Assembly (NCBI RefSeq): GCF_002368335.1
Contig: NZ_AP018289.1
Span: 48,051-112,050, forward strand
Length of the DNA stretch: 64,000 nt
Source: Nostoc sp. NIES-4103
GTDB taxonomy: Bacteria; Cyanobacteriota; Cyanobacteriia; Cyanobacteriales; Nostocaceae
Direction: 5' to 3'
The translations under genes were made by a program, and so were the position numbers. Numbering within the stretch: the stretch's first letter is position 1; every line of letters begins with the position of its first letter. The notes beneath the pieces were generated by a model. It saw nothing but the letters and a program-made list of their open reading frames with translations, had not been told where the DNA came from and ran no database searches. Positions 1-8,480 of this stretch are shown here, piece by piece.

Positions 1-135
1 GAAACTGAAGTTTTAGCATTTCTGGCAAAACGCCCTCCCCAAGTAGATATCATTCTTACAGGGCCAGAGATGCCGAAAGCTCTTTTAGACGTGGCAGATC
101 AAATTACAGAGATCCGTCGCAGTCATCGCCCCTAA
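1..135 (+). CDS. cobO: C-terminal fragment of cob(I)yrinic acid a,c-diamide adenosyltransferase (BtuR/CobO type)
   Basis: The reading frame is open from the first base and stops at TAA 133-135, so only the last 44 residues are in the window. The peptide contains RPPQVDIILTGPEMPKALL followed by DVADQITEIR, which resembles the end of BtuR/CobO adenosyltransferases (a VxLTGR-like strand, then a helix with AADLVTEM). The enzyme transfers adenosyl from ATP to cob(I)alamin or its precursor. The P-loop is outside the window, so the assignment rests on this short tail. Confidence 0.7.
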   Translation, partial: ETEVLAFLAKRPPQVDIILTGPEMPKALLDVADQITEIRRSHRP

Positions 136-183
136 ACAAAATACTCAGTTCACGCTATTCTAGTAATTCTGTTTAAATTACCT

Positions 184-774
184 GTGAACTTTGTGATTAA
201 GAACGATATCTGGATTACCGAAATGGCTAAAAAGGGTATGATTTCACCCTTTGAGCTAAGTTTAATCCGTTATGTTGAGGAATTACCTGTCATTTCATAT
301 GGTCTTAGCAGCTTTGGCTATGACATACGCCTATCACCATCTGATTTCCGTATTTTTAGGCATATACCAGGTACTGTAGTTGACCCCAAGAATTTTAATC
401 CTGAAAACTTGGAACCAACAAAACTCCACACAGATATTAATGGAAGCTACTTCATTCTCCCCGCCCATTCTTATGGGCTTGGAGTTTCTCTTGAAAGGCT
501 AGAAATACCAGATAACATCACAGTAATTTGCATAGGTAAAAGTACTTATGCAAGATGTGGTATAATCGCAAACGTAACTCCTGCTGAGGCAGCTTGGCGC
601 GGTTATTTGACACTAGAGTTATCCAATGCTTCTAGTGCTGATTGCCGAATTTACGCTAATGAAGGCATAGTACAATTGATGTTTTTAGAAGGTGAACCCT
701 GTGCTGTTAACTACCAAGCACGTCAGGGCAAATATCAAGACCAGCCAGATGTTGTAACTATTGCTCGTGTTTAA
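184..774 (+). CDS. dcd: dCTP deaminase (Dcd)
   Basis: This is a 196-residue cytosolic enzyme that deaminates dCTP to dUTP for dTMP synthesis. Family signatures are SSFGYDIRL (42-50), the GKSTYARCG segment with the nucleotide-binding Ser/Arg (118-126), and WRGYLTLELSN with the catalytic Glu at about 145. The GKYQ-type C-terminal tail that closes over the active site is also present. The start is GTG at 184; it keeps the expected KNDIWI..MAKKGMI..FE N-terminus, which an internal ATG at 223 would remove. A second gene of the same fold follows 62 bp downstream, and thyX lies about 3.8 kb further on the other strand. Deaminases of this family are also known as phage-defence nucleotide depleters, but the sequence fits a housekeeping Dcd. 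Confidence 0.9.
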   Translation: MNFVIKNDIWITEMAKKGMISPFELSLIRYVEELPVISYGLSSFGYDIRLSPSDFRIFRHIPGTVVDPKNFNPENLEPTKLHTDINGSYFILPAHSYGLGVSLERLEIPDNITVICIGKSTYARCGIIANVTPAEAAWRGYLTLELSNASSADCRIYANEGIVQLMFLEGEPCAVNYQARQGKYQDQPDVVTIARV

Positions 775-836
775 ACTTTAAAAGCAGAAATTTGAGTTAT
801 CAAATTTTGAGGTGTAGAAGCCCAGGATATTAGAGA

Positions 837-1541
837 ATGTCAATACTCACAGATACAGATCTGAAAAAAATTTTATGTTATGACGAAGCACAGTGGAATG
901 ATAAAAAACCACTGTTAATTCAGGATGGTTCAGATGACTGTATAACACCTATGGGCTATGATTTAAGAGTAGGAGGCTTTTATAAAACATTTATTGCCAA
1001 GCCCAACCTTGATACTCTAGCCCAAGGTAAAACAGTTGCAATTAAGCCTGGAGATATAGCTTTAATTGGTACTTATGAAAAGCTGAAAATGCCTAAAGAT
1101 GGTTCTGTCTCAGCTTTAATATTGTCGAGAGTTTCGCAAGTATCACGAGGGCTATCTAACATTTCAACGAAAGTTGATCCTGGCTGGGCAGAAGGCGAAC
1201 TCTTAATACCAGTACAAAATTTTTCAAGAGATGTAATCAAGCTAAGTTATCAAGAAAAATTTTGTACTATTGTCTTCTTCAAAAATGAATCGCCTGCCTC
1301 TCTATATAATTCTAGTTCAAGCCGCTCAAAATTTTTTAAATTGCTTTCTCAGACTAGCCGTGAATCTTTCTCAAAAGACTTACAATTAGGATTATTATCA
1401 ATATTTATTATAGGAATAGCAGGAAGTATAGGTTATTACTATTTTGGTAATTCTACTGGATTTGGAGTTGCAGTAACAATAGGTATAGCAATAGAAAGAT
1501 TTGTATCTGTAATAGCTGCAAGAATGCTAGGAAGAAGGTGA
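837..1541 (+). CDS. Membrane-anchored dCTP deaminase/dUTPase-fold protein, probably non-catalytic
   Basis: The protein has 234 residues. Residues 1 to about 155 follow the Dcd/dUTPase fold: MGYDLRVG (39-46), SRVSQVSRGLSN in place of the usual G(R/K)SSxAR segment, and STKVDPGW followed by LLIPVQN. In catalytic Dcd the last segment reads LTLELxN, so the catalytic Glu position appears to hold Pro. A linker rich in Ser and Arg (about 155-180) leads to hydrophobic segments at about 186-204 and 208-228, ending in basic RMLGRR. This suggests a soluble nucleotide-binding domain held at the membrane. It may be an operon partner of dcd. A sensor or regulator of pyrimidine nucleotides is an inference; no function is established here. 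Confidence 0.7.
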   Translation: MSILTDTDLKKILCYDEAQWNDKKPLLIQDGSDDCITPMGYDLRVGGFYKTFIAKPNLDTLAQGKTVAIKPGDIALIGTYEKLKMPKDGSVSALILSRVSQVSRGLSNISTKVDPGWAEGELLIPVQNFSRDVIKLSYQEKFCTIVFFKNESPASLYNSSSSRSKFFKLLSQTSRESFSKDLQLGLLSIFIIGIAGSIGYYYFGNSTGFGVAVTIGIAIERFVSVIAARMLGRR

Positions 1542-1797
1542 TCTTCAACTGTAGATTCACTGAGAAAAGCTATATTAATTATTTCCATTATTATTAAAAG
1601 TTAAAATTTAGAAAATTTTTAAATTTTGAACTTTTTATCTTGAATTACCTACGGAGATTAGGACGCTAATCTTGTCTACCCTGATAATGTTTTTAATAGC
1701 ATGGTATGATCGCTCTAAATCGAACTCTATAATCAAACTGCGATCGCTACTATAAAAATATACTAAAATCCGGCTTTGCTCATTCTATGTTCAAAGT

Positions 1798-2130
1798 TCA
1801 ATTGATAGCAAACTCTGTAAATTGGCGCATATAAGGAGAGTGAAACGCCAAAACGATATCTTCTTTTGGCACTCCCAGTTCTAGGAGTTGTGTAGCAATG
1901 CCAACTTCGGTGCCATCATGCTGAATCCAAATTTTGCCGTCTTTGATATCGAGATGCAAACTGCACCCATGTGTCCGACGGTTCCCACGCCATCCCGTAT
2001 GTAATAAAAGGTAGTGGTCACGTTCCGCATCTAGAATAGCTTGTGTTTCTATTCCTTCTTGCGATGAGCCTCTTTTTGCCCGTTCTAGAATTAACTGTTG
2101 GATGATTTGACGATACTGTTCTACAGCCAT
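1798..2130 (-). CDS. xisI: XisI-like protein (fdxN-element excision controlling factor family)
   Basis: This 110-residue protein has the typical XisI features: a YRQIIQQLILERA N-terminus, DAERDHYLLLHTGWRG, HGCSLHLDIKDGKIWIQHDGTE, and LLELGVPKEDIVLAFHSPYMR near the end. In Anabaena, XisI and XisH are needed together with the XisF recombinase for excision of the fdxN element, but homologous pairs are scattered through cyanobacterial genomes without such an element. The ATG overlaps the end of xisH by 10 bp, so the two are translationally coupled. No XisF-type recombinase or nif gene is in the window. Confidence 0.9.
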   Translation of the reverse strand: MAVEQYRQIIQQLILERAKRGSSQEGIETQAILDAERDHYLLLHTGWRGNRRTHGCSLHLDIKDGKIWIQHDGTEVGIATQLLELGVPKEDIVLAFHSPYMRQFTEFAIN

Positions 2131-2528
2131 TGGCTAATCACCTCTTGTTTTTCATCGTAAACCAGTAAACTAATTTGAGTTCTTTCAATCACTGACCGTA
2201 CAAAACGACGCTGAAAAAATGAGTTATGAATTGACTCCGGTACTGCAAGATAAAGCTTGCGTTCCGGTTCAAATTCTTCAAGAGCAAATTGATAATTGAT
2301 AAATTGTCCAAGGGCTGTGTGAAATTCTGATACACTAGACCGCCCAATAAAACTCTTAATTTCAACTGCAATTTTTTCACCTGCTCGTTCAGCAGCTAAC
2401 ATCTCTGCTGTCAAATCTATTTCAAAGTCTACATCTCCAACGGTCAACTCGTATGGATCGGCAGTAATTAACCATCCTTCTTTCTCTAGAGCTATTCTAA
2501 CTGCATCGTGAAAGCGGTCTTTAGCCAT
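2121..2528 (-). CDS. xisH: XisH-like protein (fdxN-element excision controlling factor family)
   Basis: This 135-residue protein matches XisH: MAKDRFHDAVRIALEKEGW, DPYELTVGDVDFEIDL, AVEIKSFIGRSSVSEFHTALGQFINY, and a C-terminus with LLVYDEKQEVI. The arrangement D..E.K around residues 32-58 looks like a degenerate PD-(D/E)XK nuclease core, which is the known fold of the family. It is the first gene of a two-gene unit with xisI (10 bp overlap). It lies 58 bp downstream of the thyX stop on the same strand and could be co-transcribed with it. Confidence 0.9.
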   Translation of the reverse strand: MAKDRFHDAVRIALEKEGWLITADPYELTVGDVDFEIDLTAEMLAAERAGEKIAVEIKSFIGRSSVSEFHTALGQFINYQFALEEFEPERKLYLAVPESIHNSFFQRRFVRSVIERTQISLLVYDEKQEVISQWL

Positions 2529-2586
2529 TCAGCTTTTTGTGACAATTGATCAAGACACTTGACTGGTAACTCAATTTTATCTTCAG

Positions 2587-4668
2587 CTAAGGTGCTAACC
2601 TTGCCTTACCTAAACGCTGCTTTTCATACCATTGTGCGATCGCAGGTGCCCAATCTGCAAAATGAGGCCACATCAATTCACACAACTTTTGAATTTCCAA
2701 TTGAGCATCTTTCTTATTTCTCAAGTCGCAAAAGTGCAGGAAAGACCTTAAATTAAAACTAACTACAAAATGCTGACGATAATCAAAAGGTACTTTACCT
2801 CTGGCATGTTCTTCAGACATTCCCCCTTCAAAATCAGCTTGATAGCGCTTAGCTGCTTCTAAGCACCACTGCAAATCAGCTGCTCGTTGCTCTGGTGAAT
2901 AGTAATATTTTTTACCTTGTCTATCAGTGTAATATCCCACAGGACGCAGGTAGAAAACCTCTTCAATGTCTTTCTTACCTTCTACTACATCAATGAATTG
3001 ATTCCCTGTATAACGGAAAGAGTTGTGAACTACAATACCATTAGCAACAAAATTATGCCAAAACCCTTCAACTTCTAAGTCATAAGTCATTTGTTGCCCA
3101 AGGTATTCTACACTTTTAACTTTAACTGGATGTGCGCCCAACTTTCTGCCAGTTGGCTTTGGTTTAGGTTGCCAATTTTCAGTATCTAGTATGGGGTTGT
3201 AAAATCTAGCGAATTCAGCCTCTTGGTTATTTTGATGAATATATTCATGGCACTCTTTGCACAAAGTCACCAAATTATCAAAATTATATGCAAGAGATTC
3301 ATCAGCATAAACTGGTATTAAATGGTGAGCATGAAGACTTCCACCACGAACTCTGCATTTTTGACAAATATAGTTGAACCTATCATGAACTTGTGGAGCT
3401 ATTTCCCTTGTCCATGCACCTATTAACTCCCGCTCGGTGGATGTACCTCCTTTCAAAAAGTTCGATTCTTCTCCTCTTTTTGTATATTTTCTCGCATTTT
3501 CTAGACGTTTTTGACGACTTTCTTCTGATAGGTTTAAGCTGTAACCACTTTTACCCTTGTTCCAAGGGCTGCTTGAGCCAGTTGGTCTTTTATTGAGTGA
3601 CAATCCATAAACATAAACCCATTTTTTGATTGCTTCTATTGAACAGTTAGCTAATATTGCCATTTCATCAGCATGAAGGCCTTTACTAAGTTGCTCCTCT
3701 AACCATAGTTTGTCTCGATAGAGTGCTTCAGGTTTATAGTTCCAGGGTTTGTGCTGTTTAGCAAATTTACTATCTTTTTGATTTAAAGATAGTCTATGTT
3801 TATTAGCCCAACTTCTAACAGTATTTGTAGAGCATTCAGATAGTTGTGCAATCTCTACTGTAGACACTCCTTTTGTAATTTGAGATTCAAGCCATTCCCG
3901 ATTTCTGTACAGTCCTTTGCCTACAACTGCCATACCATTACACATCAAATAACACGGCTTAGTCATTTGAACTACACTACCAACATCATTAATAACTAAA
4001 CCAACTGCATCACCCATTGTTTGCCAGCCTTCAGATGTAAATAGCCGATGATTAACGGTACAATCTAAAGTTTTTCCATCCTCTAAAGTTACTCGGTAGA
4101 CTGGTTGAACACCGCTAGACATAATATCTTTAATATGCCCAACTTCAAATAAGCCACTTTCTTCGTTTAAAACTCGCAAACGCATTTTGCGAATGCGTTG
4201 TTTACAGTTGCGTCGATATTCACCTGGTAGTTCTCCATTTCTACCCTGAATCAACCTTTGACGGATTGCTTTTTCCCCGTTAGTCCAAAGATCGTATAAC
4301 TCCCCAATAGTTTTTTTCAATTTCTGACTAGTTTGGCCTTGACAGTTCACAAAAGTGATTTCAGTATCACCAGCTAGACACTGTACATCAAATGATACAC
4401 CGACACGATGAGTACGAGCCTGCTGCATGACACTGTGAGGAAAATATCCACAGTTAAAAATAATCTGGGGATGCTCTAGAGGGCCATAATGACCTCTTTC
4501 TCCCGCTAGGAGGCGCTTAACAATAATTTCACCACATTGTGACTCCGAGGGCCAAGAGTCGCGTTCATCAAACACGAAAGACTCGGTATAGTCTTGGTGC
4601 ATTGCGGCGTAAATCACCTGCTGGGGGTTTGGTGTTTTGGCAATAACCTCTACTCGGAATCGATGCAT
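2587..4668 (-). CDS. thyX: Flavin-dependent thymidylate synthase ThyX with an in-frame HNH intein
   Basis: The reading frame encodes 693 residues. Residues 1-96 and 550-693 are exteins and together make a 240-residue ThyX, normal for the family. ThyX methylates dUMP to dTMP with FAD/NADPH and CH2-THF. The signature motif RTHRVGVSFDVQ-SFRYTG is split by the intein between Gln96 and Ser550, directly in the nucleotide- and flavin-binding loop, so splicing should be required for activity. The start ATG at 4668 gives MHRFRVEVIA. With dcd 3.8 kb away, the region holds two steps of dTMP synthesis. xisH follows 58 bp downstream. Confidence 0.95.
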   Translation of the reverse strand: MHRFRVEVIAKTPNPQQVIYAAMHQDYTESFVFDERDSWPSESQCGEIIVKRLLAGERGHYGPLEHPQIIFNCGYFPHSVMQQARTHRVGVSFDVQCLAGDTEITFVNCQGQTSQKLKKTIGELYDLWTNGEKAIRQRLIQGRNGELPGEYRRNCKQRIRKMRLRVLNEESGLFEVGHIKDIMSSGVQPVYRVTLEDGKTLDCTVNHRLFTSEGWQTMGDAVGLVINDVGSVVQMTKPCYLMCNGMAVVGKGLYRNREWLESQITKGVSTVEIAQLSECSTNTVRSWANKHRLSLNQKDSKFAKQHKPWNYKPEALYRDKLWLEEQLSKGLHADEMAILANCSIEAIKKWVYVYGLSLNKRPTGSSSPWNKGKSGYSLNLSEESRQKRLENARKYTKRGEESNFLKGGTSTERELIGAWTREIAPQVHDRFNYICQKCRVRGGSLHAHHLIPVYADESLAYNFDNLVTLCKECHEYIHQNNQEAEFARFYNPILDTENWQPKPKPTGRKLGAHPVKVKSVEYLGQQMTYDLEVEGFWHNFVANGIVVHNSFRYTGNQFIDVVEGKKDIEEVFYLRPVGYYTDRQGKKYYYSPEQRAADLQWCLEAAKRYQADFEGGMSEEHARGKVPFDYRQHFVVSFNLRSFLHFCDLRNKKDAQLEIQKLCELMWPHFADWAPAIAQWYEKQRLGKARLAP
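3022..4380 (-). other. ThyX intein with HNH homing endonuclease
   Basis: This is the 453-codon insert in thyX (protein residues 97-549). Block A is CLAGDTEITFVN with Cys1. Block B is the segment ending LDCTVNHRLFTSEGW. Block F is TYDLEVEGFWHNFVANG, and block G ends VVHN with the penultimate His and terminal Asn, followed by extein Ser as +1. All splicing residues are present. The insert carries two similar helix-turn-helix repeats (WLESQITKGVSTVEIAQLS and WLEEQLSKGLHADEMAILA), a NUMOD3-like SPWNKGKSGY segment, and an HNH nuclease core with CxxC, HAHHLIPV and NLVTLCKECHEYIH. The endonuclease therefore looks intact and the element mobile or recently so. Confidence 0.93.
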
Positions 4669-4848
4669 TGGCTTAACAGAAGTTGATGTGTAGGTGAGAT
4701 TGTCTCAAAACAACAAGTGGAGCTTGTTCTTTTGACATGGTTGTGAACCCGATTCACCATGATATCTCTTTAGGCAGATTCAGATACTTTACAAAAATTA
4801 ATAAATTTGTTACGATTTGTTACATAGAAAATAACAGGGAAAAATTTT

Positions 4849-5064
4849 ATGCGTACAAACAATGCGATCGTTGACGACCAAGGGCTAATGAACAACTTTG
4901 CGATCGAGCCTAAAGTTTATGTGGATGAGCAAGGCGATCGCACTGGGTTCACTCCCTATGCAGAACTGCTCAACGGTCGTTTAGCAATGATTGGTTTTAT
5001 CTGTTTGATAGTATTAGAAGTATTGACAGGACACGGCGTTCTTGGTGTTTTGAGAAGCCTGTAG
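4849..5064 (+). CDS. hli: High-light-inducible protein (one-helix chlorophyll-binding, HLIP/SCP)
   Basis: This 71-residue protein has the chlorophyll a/b-binding signature ELLNGRLAMIGF at 39-50, with the Glu and Asn/Arg ligands. It lies within a single membrane helix that continues through ICLIVLEVLTG. The N-terminal 38 residues are soluble, ending in RTGFTPYAE, which is usual in cyanobacterial HLIPs. Such proteins sit in thylakoids, bind chlorophyll and carotenoid, and protect photosystem II and chlorophyll synthesis under excess light. The gene stands alone and is followed by a strong palindrome at 5100-5123. Confidence 0.93.
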   Translation: MRTNNAIVDDQGLMNNFAIEPKVYVDEQGDRTGFTPYAELLNGRLAMIGFICLIVLEVLTGHGVLGVLRSL

Positions 5065-5099
5065 AAACTGATTTTTGTCGCTTTACTCAAAAACAATGT

Positions 5100-5123
5100 A
5101 GAGACGGGAAATTTCCCGTCTCT
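5100..5123. terminator. 24-bp perfect palindrome after hli
   Basis: The arms AGAGACGGGAAA and TTTCCCGTCTCT form a perfect inverted repeat 36 bp after the hli stop. No long T-run follows. It may act as a terminator, or it may be one of the dispersed short palindromic repeats of Nostocales genomes. Confidence 0.5.
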
Positions 5124-5203
5124 CAGTTTATGGAGAGTTTCATGCTATTTTGGCAGTAACTAATAGCAAGAGCCGTTTTCAGGGTAAAGGTATCGGATAA
5201 ATT

Positions 5204-5785
5204 ATGGCTTTAACTACTTCAACAATGTTGCCATTAGGCACTAAAGCACCAGATTTTCATCTACCAGAAGTGGTATCTGGAAAAACAACTTCACTTGCCA
5301 CCTTTGCAGATAAAAAAGCATTATTGGTAATGTTTATTTGTCGGCATTGCCCATTTGTAAAGCATGTCCAAAAAGAATTAGCACAGTTAGGAAAAGATTA
5401 TTTCACAAGCGATTTGGGGATTGTTGCCATTAGCGCTAATGATGCCAAGAATTACCCAGATGATGCGCCAGACTCATTAAAGGCATTTGTCACAGAACAA
5501 GGCTTTACTTTTACCTTGTGTTACGACGAAACTCAGGAGACAGCAAAAGCTTATACAGCAGCTTGCACACCTGATTTTTTTGTATTTGATCAACAACGAA
5601 AACTTGTCTATCGCGGACAATTAGATGATAGCCGCCCCAGCAATGGCAAACCCGTAACAGGTGCAGATTTACGCGCTGCTATTGACGCAGTATTGGCGGG
5701 TAAATCCGTGACAGATGAACAAAAGCCTAGTGTTGGTTGCAATATTAAATGGAAACCTGGGAACGCACCTAGTTATTTTGGTTGA
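5204..5785 (+). CDS. Thioredoxin-fold peroxiredoxin-like protein (AhpC/TSA type redoxin)
   Basis: This is a 193-residue soluble protein. The N-terminus LPLGTKAPDFHLPEVVSGK is typical of the AhpC/TSA-redoxin superfamily. The active-site strand is LLVMFICRHCPFVKHV with a CxxC-like Cys46-Arg-His-Cys49. TPDFFVF provides the cis-Pro, and YRGQLDDSRP follows. The family is common in cyanobacteria and is thought to act in thiol redox or peroxide handling; its substrates are unknown. It stands alone and converges on the next gene across a strong terminator. Confidence 0.85.
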   Translation: MALTTSTMLPLGTKAPDFHLPEVVSGKTTSLATFADKKALLVMFICRHCPFVKHVQKELAQLGKDYFTSDLGIVAISANDAKNYPDDAPDSLKAFVTEQGFTFTLCYDETQETAKAYTAACTPDFFVFDQQRKLVYRGQLDDSRPSNGKPVTGADLRAAIDAVLAGKSVTDEQKPSVGCNIKWKPGNAPSYFG

Positions 5786-5947
5786 ACTGGGGAACTCGGG
5801 CCCCCCACGACCGCTCGTGAGTGGGGTAATGGTGCATTGGGGACTGAGGATTAGGGACTGGGAGGATTATGGAGGGGCATTCAAACCCCGCTCAAATCCT
5901 CTAAGAAAATCTTCCCAGTACCCAATACCTAGTCCCCAGTACCAAAA

Positions 5948-5996
5948 CGGCGTTCCTCCCCAACCAATGCGCGAATCTAGTTGGGCAGGAACGCCG
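5948..5996. terminator. Bidirectional terminator hairpin between convergent genes
   Basis: The arms CGGCGTTCCT and AGGAACGCCG are followed inward by CCCAAC/GTTGGG after a one-base mismatch. The hairpin lies between the convergent genes ending at 5785 and 6011, a position that fits a shared terminator. Confidence 0.65.
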
Positions 5997-6010
5997 CGAT
6001 CGCTTGATTA

Positions 6011-6523
6011 TTAGTGCTTAATTTCCAAATTGAGGATGTAGCGTCCGAGTTGGACTTTTTCTGCCCACAATTCGTATTCTAAACGTAGATGCTCAGGTAA
6101 GGAGTGTCCGTTGAGAGCCAAATTAGTCGTAAAATTGCGTAAGCGGATAGGGTCGTTAGGTTGCAAAGACTCAGTTGGCAACCAATAGCGACTAACGCCA
6201 TAAACGCCTTGTTCCCAAAAGTGACGGTAACTTACTTGACCGTTACCTTGCATAGTCATGATGACTCGGTAAGGGGAAATCTCCAGCCACAAGACTCTAG
6301 GACTGCTGGGGGCGTAAGCGCTGCTGGTTTTTGGGGGAAGGGCATCCTCTGAACTAACGGAATTTGCTAGTTCACAGGTAATTAAGGGCGGTGCAGTCAA
6401 CAATAAATGAAACCGATCGCTGTCTTTTTGATACAGTGTCCCGGACGTTTCAACAACAGACCAAAATGGCAGATCAGTCGAAATAAGTGATAAGCACACG
6501 GGCTTGCGGTGATAAGTCAGCAT
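6011..6523 (-). CDS. Conserved hypothetical cyanobacterial protein
   Basis: This 170-residue protein has no recognised domain. It begins MLTYHRKPVCLSLIS and shows alternating beta-type stretches (FHLLLTAPPLITCEL, VLWLEISPYRVIMTM, RLEYELWAEKVQLGRYILNLEI). No signal peptide or membrane helix is seen. The middle (about 55-75) is Ser/Pro-rich and looks flexible. The ORF is clean and ends beside the hairpin at 5948-5996. Its coding status is likely from length and composition; the function is unknown. Confidence 0.6.
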   Translation of the reverse strand: MLTYHRKPVCLSLISTDLPFWSVVETSGTLYQKDSDRFHLLLTAPPLITCELANSVSSEDALPPKTSSAYAPSSPRVLWLEISPYRVIMTMQGNGQVSYRHFWEQGVYGVSRYWLPTESLQPNDPIRLRNFTTNLALNGHSLPEHLRLEYELWAEKVQLGRYILNLEIKH

Positions 6524-7130
6524 GGGAGCGATAAGGGCTAAAAGCTATTGAACAAAATCAAATCAATACCAGTATCTCTAGCAGGTCATGGTCAGAAACT
6601 AAATAGTAAAACATGCTTAATATTAACTGAAGATGCTTATTTGGTAAGCTAACTAGATAAAAATGAAAACAAGTGAAATATTAATTTAAAGAGCAAAAAC
6701 AATACTTTTTATACGGAGAGGTCAGTTTTCAGTTAAGCTGGTGAATACTTAAATCTTTGTAAATAGTGAAGGTCAAAGCGTCGAGAGAGCGACAGTTATT
6801 GCAGAAGCACAACACACTATTACAGTAATTTTCTTTGGCATAAAGTATAAAAGCTACAAATTTTGAGGCAAGAGGCAGGAGGCAGGAGTTAAAAACTTCT
6901 CATATCTGATGAATCAGTTCTGCGTTTTGTACCTCATTTAAAACCAAACTGCTGTAAGTATATTCTGAAAGAATAACTGAACATCAGAACTATTTTTAAT
7001 AGATTTGATGAAATTTCATACAATCAAAAGCGATACCATACTAAAGAGGAAGTCGTCGGTGGCTGCATAATTCACTCATGAACTTCTGATATATTCAAAA
7101 ACCAGTGTATTTAAAAGTTAGTGTATCCTA
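6524..7130. other. Intergenic region before aroA, no gene seen
   Basis: This AT-rich, 607-bp stretch has no ORF with coding character on either strand. It contains a short GGCAGGAGGCAGGAG repeat near 6873 and presumably the divergent promoters of the 6011-6523 gene and of aroA. No recognisable RNA or palindrome stands out. Confidence 0.5.
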
Positions 7131-8480
7131 ATGTCGGCTTCTGTTATAACCGTAGAAACTCAAGAAGACCTATCTCATAAGTTGATTATCCAACAACCTC
7201 CTGTTGGACTATCCTTAAAAGGCAGCATCCGAGTACCAGGAGATAAATCTATCTCCCACCGTGCTTTGATGTTGGGTGCTTTAGCCCAAGGTGAAACCGA
7301 AATCGAAGGTCTGCTCTTAGGAGAAGACCCCCGCAGCACTGCGAGCTGTTTTCAAGCTTTAGGTGCAGAAATTTCGGAACTAAATACAGAATTAGTGCGG
7401 GTTAAAGGTATTGGTTTGGGAAATTTGCTTGAACCAGTTGATGTATTGAATGCTGGTAATTCTGGCACAACACTACGACTGATGTTAGGAATTTTAGCAT
7501 CTCATCCGGGGCGCTTTTTTACGGTGACAGGTGATGGTTCTTTGCGATCGCGTCCCATGTCCCGTGTTGTTAAACCTTTGCAACAAATGGGGGCGCAAAT
7601 TTGGGGACGCCAAAATAATTCCCTAGCACCACTGGCAATTACTGGACAAGCCCTCAAACCTACTCATTACCACTCGCCCATCGCCTCGGCCCAAGTGAAA
7701 TCTTGCATATTACTTGCGGGTTTGTTAACCGAAGGCAAAACCACTGTCACCGAACCCGCGCTTTCGCGTGACCACAGCGAACGGATGTTGCGCGCATTTG
7801 GTGCAGACCTGACCACAGACCCAGAAACTAATAGTGTGACGATTATTGGCCCTGCTCAACTTTACGGGCAAAAAGTAGTTGTACCAGGAGATATCAGTTC
7901 AGCTGCCTTTTGGTTAGTAGCTGGGGCAATTGTGCCAGGTTCTAATTTACTAATTGAAAATGTCGGTGTTAATCCCAGCCGCACGGGAATATTAGAAGCA
8001 TTATCTTTGATGGGGGCAGATGTACAACTGGAAAATCAGCGAGAAGTTGCTGGTGAACCGGTCGCCGATTTACGAGTGCGTTACAGTCGTTTGAAAAGTT
8101 GCACCATTGCCGGGGATATTATACCGAGATTAATTGATGAAATTCCCATTTTGGCAGTAGCGGCAGTTTTTGCCGAAGGAACGACAGTCATTAAGGATGC
8201 AGAGGAATTAAGGGTTAAAGAAAGCGATCGCATTGCGGTAATGGCCCAGCAACTCAATAAAATGGGAGCCAAGGTAACTGAATTACCCGATGGTATGGAA
8301 ATTACTGGCGGTACTCCCTTAGTGGGCACCGATGTAGATAGCCATACAGATCATCGCATTGCCATGAGTTTAGCGATCGCAGCTCTAGTCGCCTCTGGAA
8401 TCACCTCCATTCACCGTGCAGAAGCAGCAGCCATTTCCTATCCCAACTTCACCGCCACGCTGCAACAAGTTTGCCAGTAA
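7131..8480 (+). CDS. aroA: 3-phosphoshikimate 1-carboxyvinyltransferase (EPSP synthase)
   Basis: This 449-residue enzyme of the shikimate pathway condenses shikimate 3-phosphate and PEP. Visible signatures are VPGDKSISHRALMLGAL (with the GDKS at 37-40), AGNSGTTLR at 108-116, SLRSRPMSR, SAQVKSCILLAG, LSRDHSERML, DEIPILAVAAVFAEG with the catalytic Asp/Glu, KESDRI, and TDHRIAMS near the end. The SRDHSE and SAQVK elements resemble those of the less glyphosate-sensitive (class II-like) EPSP synthases. Length is normal. The gene is monocistronic, with repeat-rich DNA on both sides. Confidence 0.96.
   Translation: MSASVITVETQEDLSHKLIIQQPPVGLSLKGSIRVPGDKSISHRALMLGALAQGETEIEGLLLGEDPRSTASCFQALGAEISELNTELVRVKGIGLGNLLEPVDVLNAGNSGTTLRLMLGILASHPGRFFTVTGDGSLRSRPMSRVVKPLQQMGAQIWGRQNNSLAPLAITGQALKPTHYHSPIASAQVKSCILLAGLLTEGKTTVTEPALSRDHSERMLRAFGADLTTDPETNSVTIIGPAQLYGQKVVVPGDISSAAFWLVAGAIVPGSNLLIENVGVNPSRTGILEALSLMGADVQLENQREVAGEPVADLRVRYSRLKSCTIAGDIIPRLIDEIPILAVAAVFAEGTTVIKDAEELRVKESDRIAVMAQQLNKMGAKVTELPDGMEITGGTPLVGTDVDSHTDHRIAMSLAIAALVASGITSIHRAEAAAISYPNFTATLQQVCQ

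Noticed and set aside
1798..2528. Complete fdxN-type excision element
   Set aside because: Only xisH and xisI are present; no XisF recombinase, nif gene or attachment repeats are seen in the window.
5715..6014. 99-codon frame after the redoxin gene
   Set aside because: It overlaps the redoxin end and the terminator hairpin, with repeat-like text.
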